DNA of 64,000 bases, from assembly GCA_024699855.1 (NCBI GenBank), contig JAMPIQ010000001.1, positions 4,464,001-4,528,000 on the forward strand. The letters are read 5' to 3'. The stretch is from Aphelenchoides besseyi. Its lineage: Eukaryota; Nematoda; Chromadorea; Rhabditida; Aphelenchoididae. A program made the position numbers and the translations under genes. Below, in pieces: positions 26,189 to 36,526 of this stretch. Under the pieces are notes generated by a model that did not search any database, was not told the DNA's origin, and was given only the letters and a program-made list of their open reading frames with translations. The first letter of the stretch is position 1, and each line of letters begins with the position of its first letter.

Positions 26189-27454
26189 TCAGGATTCGTT
26201 GTCCGAATTTCCTAAACGTCTCCGATTTTAGTTTTAAAAATTGAACTTCAAAATACCTTGATTATAGCGACCAACGGCAACACTAATTGGTAGGATGCGC
26301 GCGTACTTCTGTTCAGCTGACGAATAGAGGCACTCTTGAATAGTCGTATTGACGTTCAATTCAGTTGTGGCACCCAGCAATAATCCTGCCAAATCTCCAC
26401 GGACATTGAGGACGGGAGCGCCGGAATAGCCGCGCTTCGACCCCGGCGATCCGACTAAATAGAAATTTATTAGTAAAAAATTAAGAAATACTTACTCAAA
26501 TGGATTTTGTCGTCCATGACTCCTTCAATTATTCCTTTCGAAATAGCGGGATTGGAAGTATCGGTGCCACTGGGATAACCCTAAAATAAAGTTGTTTAGT
26601 ATTTAATAGACCAATATTTTGTAAAGCATTAGTCGGCTACGACAAAGCTCCAAAAATAACCTACCATTATGAAGTACTTGTCTCCTCGATCCAGACTGCC
26701 GACAGGTACGTCCACCGTTGGAAGATCATCCGATTTGAAGAGGGCGAAGTCATAACTCTTGCAAATGAAGACGCACTTCACGTTGAAAGTGCGGTTATTG
26801 CTTCCTGTGATCGAGTAATCGTGTTGAAGTTTAAAGGACAAGTGCGCAGCTGTCAGAAGAAGCTGCTGATCGAGCAACACACTTGAGCCAATTAGTTTGT
26901 CACCGTTCATGCGAAACACACGGCTCTCCCAAAGACTAGTGATCTTGGGAACTCCTAAACGAGAAGTTTCATTAAATAGTCAGACATAGCTTACTGTTCG
27001 CTCTTTCAATTTCCATAGGCGTCATTGGTCGTTCTAAAAAAAAAGAATTAAAAACCTCATTTTTATATGAATATTACCATTATCCGTCGGCATTGGTCGG
27101 GGTACTTTGTCCGATTCGACAAGGAATTCCATGTTTGGCCATTTTTTCGGAAGCAAGAAGGTGGTTCCCGATTCATTTACTCTGAATTCAAGTAGAATCA
27201 AGAATATTCCAAAATTTAACTTACAGGCAATTATTTAGACCATCATCTTCATATGTCAATGAAACAAGTGCATCCGGCGGAAGCATGAATGCACTTCTGA
27301 CTGTGTTTTGCGTCAAAACGCCTTCTGACAGTTCAACTTTGGTTTTTTTTCCCTGCAGGTTAAGACTGATCTTTTGAGGCATTTCGACACTGGGCTTTTG
27401 AGGCATTTCGACACTCGCTTTTTGAGCCATTTCGACACTGGTCTTTTTAGGCAT
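26189..27454 (-). CDS. Trypsin-like serine protease, copy 1, with SVEMPQK-repeat N-terminus
   Basis: Chymotrypsin-fold peptidase by motif: His in LLTAAHLS, Asp in SYDFALFKSDD, Ser in KRGYSGAPVLN. From the exon beginning near 27031 down to the stop at 26189-26191 protein and introns are essentially identical to the protease at 55524-56691. The N-terminal part is different: it starts MPKKTSVEMAQ at 27454, carries three near-perfect 8-residue repeats (SVEMPQKP), then about 80 residues whose segment TTFLLPKKWPNMEFLVESD is a diverged relative of TMLLPPDGGWDGKELYIV in the other gene. No signal peptide is seen, unlike the other copy. It looks intact as a gene, but its proteolytic role and substrate are unknown. 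Confidence 0.72.
27372..27450. repeat. Three 24-bp tandem units inside the protease copy 1 N-terminus
   Basis: The unit CTTTTGAGGCATTTCGACAC plus four bases is repeated three times with few changes. On the minus strand each unit encodes SVEMPQKP or a one-residue variant. Confidence 0.85.
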
Positions 27455-27522
27455 TTTGAGAAGCGAACGAATCTGAAGAAATGAATGGCTTTTCGCAAAC
27501 AAGCAAAAACGTTTGATGTGAA

Positions 27523-28370
27523 ATTGCAGCCGAAAAAGAGAAACTCGAGGCGTTGAACGAATCAATGAAGGAACTTAAATCAAATGTAATAGAACAGTAT
27601 TTTTGAGTTTGTAAAAGTGGATTTCAGCAAGCAGCGAAAGCTGAGAAGAAACGACAGCGTGCTGATGAAGACAAACTCGCGCGAATGGATGCGAGCAAAA
27701 TCAAAGAACTTCGTGGAAAACTGACAACACTCCGCGAAACGGTTTGCAATTTGGAGGAGGAAGTGGAGGAACTGGAGAAGAAGAAAGTGAGTTAACGCCC
27801 GGCAGGTTGCTTATTGTGAATGTCACTTTCAGCCCGAACTTCAATCTCAAATTGTTCAAATACGTTCCAGCATCAAAGAGAAACGCGAGAATGAAAAGAT
27901 GCTCACGAGTAAACGTGATAAATCGAAGGAAGAACTGGAATATCGCATGGAACAACTTGAGAGTTTGATGAAAACTGTTGCGATAAGAAGGCAAACAAAA
28001 AGAGACTTCTGGTCGTCGGTCGAAGGTTCCCGAATCTCGGAGATAATCTCAATTCGAAATTGCAATCAAAGCGCGACATTTTGTCAGAAGTTGCGACCAC
28101 CGAAAAACACGTGAAACAAACCGAAGGCCGAAAAGCACTCGAGGAAAAATCGATGAAAACTAGGAAGCAAACTGCGGGACCAAAAACTAACTGAAACGAA
28201 CGACTTCGGACGAAATAACTCGAAACAATGAAGGTTAAACGAAACGGCAAACATACGTGGAGTAAGCGACCGGGCGATTGCTTTCAAAATCGCAAACCAA
28301 CCTCCATGTCAGCCGCTCTTTTTCAACGCCAGCAAACGGGAAAATGGAAAACAGAACAGAAAGGGCGAGA
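27523..28370 (+). pseudogene. Permuted duplicate of NUF2-like coiled-coil gene and its upstream flank
   Basis: Positions 27523-27980 match 33022-33479 without gaps (offset 5499), and 27981-28370 match 32167-32556 (offset 4186). The two blocks are therefore in reversed order relative to 32-33.5 kb. The junction at 27978-27981 shows TTG shared by both parents. It carries parts of three coiled-coil exons but no start or downstream exons, so it cannot encode the full protein. Confidence 0.88.
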
Positions 28371-28375
28371 GACTT

Positions 28376-29297
28376 GACTCAAGTGCTAACCATTTCCAAA
28401 CCGGATGATGGGTCGCGGTGGGGGCGAGAGAGCGAGGAACTGGCGATCTTTGTTTCGTTCTCTCGCTTCTCTGCGGCGTCAACTTTTTCCGTTTGATGGG
28501 CAGCAGAGTAAAATGATCTTTGCTGACGAAATTTGCTGATCATAACTCTTTCATTTGACTGCTCTTCGATGATGTAGTGATAGGATTTATTTGGTTCTTT
28601 ACATTTGGTAAAAAAGTATAATTTTGACGTGTGAGATTGTGGAGTTTAGCTAATAATAGCTTCCGACTGGTCTTCCGGTAGTTCCAAATCGCTCCAGACC
28701 TAAAAACATAACCATCTTTCTGTCAAACACGAGAACATACGTCCGGTTGTAGGTCCATTAAAAAGATCTTTGCGACAATCAAACTCTCACGCATTTCGGT
28801 TGTTCGTGTCTAAATCGGAGGCTTACAACTTCCAACGAATTCTTACGGCAATGTGGTGCATCAGACTGAAGATTCGACCCAAACGTGCTCCCGCTCCGCT
28901 CATTCCATAGGTGGTGACAACGTTGTGATGTAGTTCGGTGTTTGCTGCGTCCATCACTGTTTTCACGTCGCTGGTTAGTAAGTCCAAATCAGACACTAAG
29001 AATATTAGTTGACCCGATAACAAGTGTTCGTTAAAGTATGTTGTTTATTTGGAAATATCATATGAAGTTGTTTATTGTAAAAGGCAAGAAAATGACATCA
29101 ATAAAAGAGCACAAGTTGAACGTAGTTTGTAACTACAAATACGCTCGTTCATAAACCCGATTATGATTCCATGGCAACTGACACAAAATGGTCATACAAT
29201 TCTAAATATACCCGCGACCAAGATTCCAGAGTAGTAAGAGCGGAGAAATCAAGATTGTGGACCCGTAAAAGCGACGAACAGTTGGAGAAAAAACTGG
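28376..29297 (-). repeat. Copy 2 of the nuclear-receptor 3' segment, joined to the acyltransferase gene
   Basis: Colinear with 25218-26139 (offset 3158) over about 920 bp with scattered substitutions. It shares the same NHR-body deletion and filler bases as copy 1. On the right it runs into the complete acyltransferase gene; on the left it abuts the permuted coiled-coil fragment. Confidence 0.9.
28646..28995 (-). pseudogene. Nuclear-receptor 3' fragment, copy 2
   Basis: Last three ligand-binding-domain exons of the receptor, with the same VVTTY reading as the intact gene at 57171-58861. No upstream receptor exons are present; the fragment lies in the 3' flank of the acyltransferase gene on the same strand. 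Confidence 0.85.
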
Positions 29298-30561
29298 AGC
29301 CAATACCGCACTGGTTAACATCGCAAAACACAGAAAGTTCCCGGTAATGGAACCCAATTCTGCCGGACTTTCAACGGGCTCTGGAAACTGACCAGTTGCA
29401 TAGAAATCGGCCATTAGTCTAAAAACAGAATTGAAAACGTTCGGTTCGACGAGCTTACTCGTCTTTTTCAACAAATCTATTGTACAGCCATTCCTTGATA
29501 TCCCGTGAGTTTGTTGGAATATCTGAATTAAAGAATCGACGAACATGAATGTGAACTTCGTTGTAGCGATTTCCACGTCCCGTTGCATACTCGTACATTG
29601 TTGGAGCATCAGCTTGTCTTCCATTTTCTCTAAATCATATTCCACAACTCAGAGAGCTGCCTACAGTTTTGACTTACAAAGTTTGTCCATAACCAATGGT
29701 CACATCATAAATCGAATCCAATACCCCACGCAATTCAGCTATAGACAACTGAAAACAAAAGAAAAGATTAGTCAGAGCACGGAAATCTAATTACGGTAAC
29801 TGCTCCAGATCGTGGTGGAAAGAGATATCGAAATTTGTGAAGTTCGCGTTTACGACAATACGCTGCAGCTTCGGCTAGTTCTTTGGTTTTGTGACGGTTA
29901 AATCGAGTTCCTGCAAAACAAGAAACTCATTTAAAACAATCGATTTCTACCTTCTGGAAATATGTGCAGCCAAAAGGGTTGATTGAGATCAGCGAGATAA
30001 TCCAGTTGACGAATGATTGGTTTTGGGGCGAAACTACCGAATCGTCGAACATACACATAACCACGTTGAAGCGTATACCATCCGTACAAAGGTGTGAAAT
30101 GGATCGCATGCTTGATAACAAAACGAAGACCGTATTGAATATGTTGACGAGCCGCAAGCATGTTGATCATAACCCAATCGGCTACATTGAAAACCTAGCA
30201 AATGATTTAATAACCAAATTTACCTCCGGACTGATGATTGCTGAGAATAATCGATGTTTCGGGTTTTTCTTTCAGTTTGTGAATATCTCCGTACAAATGA
30301 ACCTGCAAACCAATTAAGCATTGAGTAACGAACACTACTCACTTTTGCAGCAATGCAGTTTTCGAAAACGAATAAGCACGAGCGAAGAAACGTTTCGTAA
30401 AGACGATTGTCCAACCATAGATACCATTGCTGAGGTATGATCCAAGAAAGCGAACCGTTTACGATGGCTAACGATGCGAACGGAATCATCTGTATCGCCA
30501 ACACTCCGGCCGGCAAATAGGCCCGATTCTCAACCGCTACAACAAGAACGGACAACACCAT
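29202..30561 (-). CDS. AGPAT5/LCLAT-like 1-acylglycerol-3-phosphate acyltransferase
   Basis: Membrane acyltransferase moving an acyl-CoA chain to a lysophospholipid (lysophosphatidate class), in ER or mitochondrial membranes. About eight exons. The start at 30561 (MVLSVLVVAVENRAYLPAG) aligns with the hydrophobic N-terminus of AGPAT5. Motif I NHQSGADWV is restored across the intron around 30187-30224; motif III FPEGTR spans another junction; the sequence between them (FVIKHAIHFTPLYGWY, RGYVYVRR) follows AGPAT5. Two hydrophobic segments close the protein (FLCFAMLTSAVLAPVF and ISPLLLLWNLGRGYI). Stop at 29202-29204. The last exon lies inside the duplicated segment shared with 26.1 and 56.7 kb. 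AGPAT5 versus LCLAT1 subfamily cannot be settled here. Confidence 0.88.
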
Positions 30562-30832
30562 TCTGTTAGTTTCAGTTAGTCCTATCTTATTTCCCACTGC
30601 AAATTCGTAAAATTTGGACAAACACCGAGTATCTGAAGAACTGAAAGAAGTGCGTCCAAATAGATTTATTCACTCAATAGCAAGAATTACAATAGAAAAC
30701 GCGTTGACTGTAATGACCGGAGAAGTAGAAACGATTTTCGGGCCTTTGGTTTAAACGGAAAAAGAATTACGCTTATTTACATATTTTGACGCATCGAAAT
30801 GACAAAATTATGTTAGAGGACCAAAGGAATGT

Positions 30833-32016
30833 TTAATCTCGGCGACGACGACGGTCTTGATTGTCGTTGCGTTCCTTGAGGATGATGAGTAAGTAGCTAA
30901 AATCAAATGGTATATCACAAAGCAACAGAAACAAAAACTCACCGGAAAACGTTCTAAAAACCCACTCGTCTCTCATTTGTAGCTTTCAAACTTGCGATTG
31001 ATTTACGATTGGTACCCCAAACTCAAGAGCAAAATGTCAACTGAATAGACTTTTGTATCCCACTAATCTTTTTTTTAAAAGACTCGAGAATCTTGTTTCT
31101 CGAACAATCTAAAGTCTTTGTTCAACTTCGAATCGCACGTCTACCGCAATTTTGAAAGCTGCAAACGATGGCTCACCAAGAAGTCGATAAACAATTCCAT
31201 GGCATGCAAAACCTGAAGAATTGGATCTGTAAGGTCGTCCATTTGGTTTTCAAACTCACGTAATCGTTGTTTCCACGGCGGCGCTTTTCGCAAATAAGTT
31301 GAGTGTCGTACAAGATGAACAACGAGTTGATGATCAAACCTCCGTACAAAACAAACGAATGGACGAAAGCGTAGCGTGCAAAGAACGAGGAAATCAACAG
31401 AACGAGCAAACTCGACGACAAGATTCCGCCCAAATGAAGAAATTTGGTACTATCAGCGTACAAAGCGGACATCGTGAAACTTCCGAAGACAATCATCGTG
31501 ATCAAATAGGCGTTGAGAACAATCGACGGATCACTAGCCGCAACATACGAAATCTGGAACGGTCAAAATGAAAAACGCTTACGACGACAGTAAACAAACC
31601 AACGGTCCAGTAGTAACTCCGGCCAAAAAGGACAAGGCGAACAAGTAAGTCAAACGCTTCTTCTCAGTTGCTCGACCATGCGGAGTTGAAATCAACGCGA
31701 ACGTGAGTCCAATCATTCCGAGAGACAACAAGAGATGGAAACTAAAATCGTATCTGAAAACGATCATCACGGATCACCAACCTATGCAAACTGAGCAGAT
31801 GATTCGTGAACACTCCGACAACCGCCGTCAAAATGCACAAAGTCAACGTGCTGTAAACGTTCTTAAGATGATCGCGAACATCTTTTTCCCTAAAAAAACA
31901 TTGGGATCATAAATTAAAAAAAACTGTTCCTACAATTTGTCGTTGAGACCACCGAACGCTCGAAAAACATTGCGAAGAACATCGTTTTCTTCTGGATGAC
32001 GATATTGAGAAGTCAT
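30833..32016 (-). CDS. Bax inhibitor-1 (TMBIM6-like)
   Basis: Multi-pass ER protein of the TMBIM family that moderates cell death and ER calcium leak. It starts at 32016 (MTSQYRHPEEND). LEKDVRDHLKNVYSTLTLC is the family N-terminal helix; about six TM segments follow, including LLLSLGMIGLTFALIST, LITMIVFGSFTMSALYA, LLVLLISSFFARYAF and SFVLYGGLIINSLFILYDTQ. YDTQLICEKRRRGNNDY matches the signature DTQ-I----GD-DYV. The last exons give LQVLHAMELFIDFL and SYLLIILKERN, ending in a basic tail QDRRRRRD typical of BI-1. Introns include 31890-31933. The junction near 31590 was not resolved cleanly. The gene is next to, but outside, the duplicated blocks. Confidence 0.9.
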
Positions 32017-32109
32017 TTCGTTATTTTCAACTGAAACTGCAACGATTACCAGGCACGCAAAATAGACACGAAAGCGCCAGTGGAACAGCGAAGTGTTGAC
32101 AACGAACAG

Positions 32110-32430
32110 CCAGCGGTTAGCAACCAAAAAAGCACCTGCTCGCAAATGGCAGTTCGCTGGAAATTGCGATAAGAACGTAAACAAAAAGAGACTTCTGGTC
32201 GTCGGTCGAAGGTTCCCGAATCTCGGAGATAATCTCAATTCGAAATTGCAATCAAAGCGCGACGTTTTGTCAGAAGTTGCGACCACCGAAAAACACGTGA
32301 AACAAACCGAAGGCCGAAAAGCACTCGAGGAAAAATCGATGAAAACTAGGAAGCAAACTGCGGGACCAAAAACTAACTGAAACGAACGACTTCGGACGAA
32401 ATAACTCGAAACAATGAAGGTTAAACGAAA
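32110..32430 (+). pseudogene. Decayed coiled-coil segment upstream of NUF2-like gene
   Basis: Reads NLNSKLQSKRDVLSEVATTE and KALEEKSMKT in one frame, then GSKLRDQKLTETNDFGRN only after a frame shift, followed by stops. The heptad-like composition suggests a relic of a coiled-coil exon. The same break is in its duplicate at about 27940-28245. Confidence 0.45.
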
Positions 32431-32491
32431 CGGCAAACATACGTGGAGTAAGCGACCGGGCGATTGCTTTCAAAATCGCAAACCAACCTCC

Positions 32492-34187
32492 ATGTCAGCC
32501 GCTCTTTTTCAACGCCAGCAAACGGGAAAATGGAAAACAGAACAGAAAGGGCGGGAGTTTGCGGTTCGAATTTGGAAGCTGCAAAGAGTCGTTGAAACGA
32601 CTAACCGTACGGACAGTAAAACACTTCTAATCCCTTTTATTCGTTTGTTAAATCAAGCAGACATAGTTGATAAGCTTCTGGAACAATTCCGAATATCAGA
32701 AGACCAGATGATTTATCCAACCATCGTGTTCAATTGTCTTTTGATTGTCCATTTGAAAGCTGGTTTTCAGGTTCCGAAATGAATGAAGAGCAACTGGAGG
32801 ACTGTCTTCGAGAGTATCTCAAGTCTCACAGTCAAGAAGATTTGTACAATTTGCACAAGAAAGCTCAGACCGTACGTTCCTATAGTTACAATTCAATTAC
32901 TTTCGGAATTTAGGAAATGGCGGCCTTGAAAGAACAGAAAGAACTTCACGATGGAAACATGGAGGAGATGCGGTTAGAGCGCGAGAAGCTCAAGGAGCAG
33001 ACCGAAAACACCGAAGCAGAGATTGCAGCGGAAAAAGAGAAACTCGAGGCGTTGAACGAATCGATGAAGGAACTTAAATCAAATGTAATAGAACAGTATT
33101 TTTGAGTTTGTAAAAGTGGATTTCAGCAAGCAGCGAAAGCTGAGAAGAAACGACAGCGTGCTGATGAAGACAAACTCGCGCGAATGGATGCGAGCAAAAT
33201 CAAAGAACTTCGTGGAAAACTGACAACACTCCGCGAAACGGTTTGCAATTTGGAGGAGGAAGTGGAGGAACTGGAGAAGAAGAAAGTGAGTTAACGCCCG
33301 GCAGGTTGCTTATTGTGAATGTCACTTTCAGCCCGAACTTCAATCTCAAATTGTTCAAATACGTTCCAGCATCAAAGAGAAACGCGAGAATGAAAAGATG
33401 CTCACGAGTAAACGTGATAAATCGAAGGAAGAACTGGAATATCGCATGGAACAACTTGAGAGTTTGATGAAAACTGTTGAGGTTTGTTGAACATACGATT
33501 TGGTATGTTTCTACTGACGATTACAGGTGTTGCGAGCCGATATCACACGTGCAGGAGAACGATTGAATTCCAATACACCTGTTAAAACTGGTGGTAAAAC
33601 GCTGTTTGATGAGGTTTTTGTAGCATACAACAACAAAAGTCAAAAGAATGTTTAGGTTCTGGCAGAAAAGAAAGTTTTGGAACAAGAGCTACTGAAATAC
33701 TCGGAAACAAACGCAAATCTTCGTCAAGCAATACGTTGTATGCAGGATGAGATCGACGAACTGCAACTGCACGATAGTGATGGAAAATGTAAAATTGAAA
33801 TTGGTAAGTCGAACGGCTGTACTCCGCGAATCATAAAACTTTCATTTTAGATGAAGTTTTGAAGAATATGAAAGCGTACATCGATCTTCTTCACAAACTC
33901 TGTCATGGTCTTCGTAAAATGCAAACTAATCTGAAGAGTTCAATTAGTCAGATCGAGAATAACTTGGTGGAGATGCAAGAAGACGTAAACCGAGACAATT
34001 TCGGTCTCATCAAAGATTATGATCTGTAAGTTAGTATCCACTTTCGTGACTAAAAACCAATTTTAGAAAACGTATTAACGGTGTTTTGAATCAAACAGAA
34101 GAGCTTCGCGACAAGTTGGAATCTCGTTTCTTTGAGATCGAGCAACTGGCTGCCGAGTCGCACCTGCTACGCGAAACCCATAAGTGA
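32492..34187 (+). CDS. Coiled-coil protein, possibly NUF2-like kinetochore subunit (start uncertain)
   Basis: The segment LLNQADIVDKLLEQFRISED followed by QMIYPT resembles the opening of the NUF2 calponin-homology head. The rest of that head is not present: after a proposed 35-nt intron the protein goes at once to NEEQLEDCLREYL and about 300 residues of charged coiled coil in seven exons (for example MRLEREKLKEQTENTEAEIA, KELRGKLTTLRETVCNLEEE, VLAEKKVLEQELLKYSE, MQTNLKSSISQIENNLVEM). Stop at 34185-34187. If NUF2, it would sit in the NDC80 complex at kinetochores; any other long coiled-coil family could give similar composition. The exon at 33022-33105 and the next two are duplicated at 27.5-28.0 kb. 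The start was not determined; 32492 is one of several ATGs and its segment is itself in duplicated DNA. Confidence 0.5.
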
Positions 34188-34254
34188 ATCAACTGTTCAA
34201 TCGTATTTTGCTATAAACAACTTTATTGAAAACAACATAAACAATATAGAGTTG

Positions 34255-35877
34255 TTATTTCGAGGTGTCAATCAATGTTGATGGTGAGATTGAGGATCGT
34301 TGACTGTCAGTTGATGATTTGGATTCCAATTTGTTCATAACTTCAGCGATTATACGCTCAAACTCGGGTACCCTTTTTGGTGCATAGTATAAAACTAAAA
34401 GACGAAAACGTTTAACAGCAGCTTTGAACTGAAATTTTAATAATTAGCTCGTGATCAACTAGTAAACTCACTTCATCAACTCCATAGTTTGTGGATTGTT
34501 TTGCGATGAGTTCATTCAGCATGTCAGCAGTTTGTTCGAGACCGATTGGATTTGACATACTAGCCGGTGATTTTGATTGTAGTGGGATCGTCGGCATAAT
34601 CGTGTGCGTCAGTAAATTTTTACTAGCAGTGTACGGAACAAAGCGGCATGTTGAATTCGTTTTTTTTTGCTCACCCAAGAACTCCACATATTGATTTCCG
34701 GAACTAGTAGTAGTTTTAGAAAAGAGTTCTTCATACGTGAACTGCTTTTTGTTTTTGATCATATCTCGCGTTTCAATCGACGGTTCATCTCCAACCTCAT
34801 CCAGAAGTTGGCTGACGGACGGATATCCGCTTGACGATTCCTCTGCATAGCTCATCGGATAAGAGAGTTTGAAGAGTCGAAGAAAGCGTCGTGCCATCGC
34901 TTCGGTTTTCACTAAAAATTACAACTAACAAACGACTTTAAAAATTGATCTTACTCTCACAGGTTCTTATCAGATACTCGAGAAGAACGTGAAGATTTGG
35001 CAATCTGTTATTGGCCAGAAACTGTGTCAGTTGTTTGTGGGCTAGTCCCATTCGCGACATGAATTTTCCCATGGGATACGTTAATAAAGGCACCAGTTGC
35101 GGTGAAACTGAAGATAAAAGTATATTTATTGAAAACTAAAACCAACCTATCGAGTCAAACGTTTCTTTGTACAAATCGGAATAGCCGATTGCCGGAAAAT
35201 GATCGTCGTATTGACCGCAGTAGTGAGCCCAAGTTCGAACATCGGAATCGGGAGTCAGTTGATTGACGCTGTAGCACGGTAATTTTAAAGTGATTGAACG
35301 ATGCATTGAGAGCTAAAACTCGTATGTCAAATCAGTTGAAATGAACTTACCAAACAATAAACCCGAAAGCAATCCAAACACACGTATTTGTCGGCCAATG
35401 GCTTTTCGTAAGTCATTGGAATGTACGTGAGAGTTGGAGACTGATCGGAGAACTGGTAAATGAACAAAACGTGTTCTTTGCATTTCCTACAAGTTTCTAT
35501 TCCGTTTTCTCCCTCTAAAAGCAATGCTAACATCCGTCCAAGATTGCAAACACAAACCTGGAGTTGGACCAAACATGTGAGCCGAAACGTCGTCTTCGAT
35601 GATCGTTAGCCAAAATCTAAACAACGTCAAACAAAGTTTTTGCCGTTAACTTACGTTGGTTTCGGAGTAGACTGCAACGGCACTGGAGCACTAAAACAAG
35701 AGAAATTTAGTGAATAAAATACGTTATCCTCACATGTTCGGAATGCTCGATTGACGGACCACAACTGGTTGTCCTTTGACCACATTGTAAGATGTTCGAG
35801 TCTTCTGAATAGAAGGCACAATCTTGAACGTTTGCTTTATAATTGGAAGCCCATTATACTGTCGATTGGCTTCCATT
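34255..35877 (-). CDS. Unrecognised protein with Cys-pair (zinc-binding-like) motif
   Basis: I do not recognise this gene. Eight exons join cleanly from MEANRQYNGLPIIKQTF at 35877 to a stop at 34255-34257, about 440 residues. Visible features: CRKC, then 33 residues later CLDC (CxxC...CxxC, a possible zinc ribbon); a conserved-looking globular stretch WAHYCGQYDDHFPAIGYSD; a helical region MGLAHKQLTQFLANNRLPNL; a Ser/Thr-rich segment; and a C-terminal helix KRVPEFERIIAEVMNKLES. No signal peptide or TM segment. It is convergent with the coiled-coil gene, their stops lying 67 bp apart. It is probably nuclear or cytosolic; function is open. Confidence 0.7.
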
Positions 35878-36526
35878 AAAATCACTCAAAGCAAGGATTT
35901 CGTTGATAAACTCCACGATTCTCAGCTGCGGGAAAATTCGTTTGGCTTTCTATTGTTCTGAAGCGATTGTTTTCATGTTTTGCCATCGATAGCAATCGCT
36001 TTGAAACGAAATTCTACAAACTTTGATCAATAGCACTTACAGATACCAACGGGTATCTTTATTCTAGTTGTGAAGAATCCTGCTGACGTTCTCGCCCACA
36101 ACCTTCAGCATTGAAATAAACTTTATTTTACAGTCCGTAATTTTACATTAATCGAAGCTCGAGATTAATCAGCTCATAGTTAGTAGAGAGGATGGTAGCA
36201 AAAATAGTTGTGGGTTACGAAACGTGGTCGACTAAAAATGATAAAACTCTATGGAACATCAGAAATTTCTTATTTTCACTCGAGACAAAACTGAACCCAG
36301 TGGATTAAACTAACGTTAAAACGGGGCTTTTGAACGATAACCGAGTTTACAAATAAAAAGCAAACAACAACGAAACTACTGGAAATAATTAGAAGTGTGT
36401 GAACTAATTGGTTGCTACGAAGATTGTAACTAAACTTCAATATGTTTGGCCTCTAATACGAAAACTAAGCGCATCCATGCAATTTTCTTGACTGTCGAAA
36501 GAATTTCGGTAGAAATGTGAAGACCT
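35878..36526. other. Intergenic between the Cys-pair gene and OTUD7
   Basis: Contains 5' flank of the Cys-pair protein gene and 3' flank of OTUD7, both on the minus strand. The minus frame 36430-36642 is a readthrough of the last OTUD7 exon. Nothing else seen. Confidence 0.5.

Larger units (their letters stand above)
24837..27031 (-). repeat. Copy 1 of the duplicated protease/nuclear-receptor segment (inverted relative to 55849-59512)
   Basis: Near-identical, inverted, to 55849-59512. It includes the catalytic exons and introns of a trypsin-like gene, a stub of an acyltransferase last exon, the last three exons of a nuclear receptor and ~650 bp of receptor 3' flank. Relative to 55849-59512 it lacks ~1.56 kb (the counterpart of 56937-58499), replaced by ~13 nt. 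The left edge is at ATTGTATTCTTC; the right edge is within CGTCATTGG. Confidence 0.9.

Noticed and set aside
27455..27565. Upstream ATG extension of protease copy 1 (MIRSTPRV...)
   Set aside because: The extension runs into antisense coiled-coil duplicate sequence; the ATG at 27454 beginning the repeat region is a more credible start.
31930..32436. 168-codon minus frame upstream of Bax inhibitor-1
   Set aside because: Only its last 28 codons are BI-1 exon 1; the rest is antisense to the decayed coiled-coil block.
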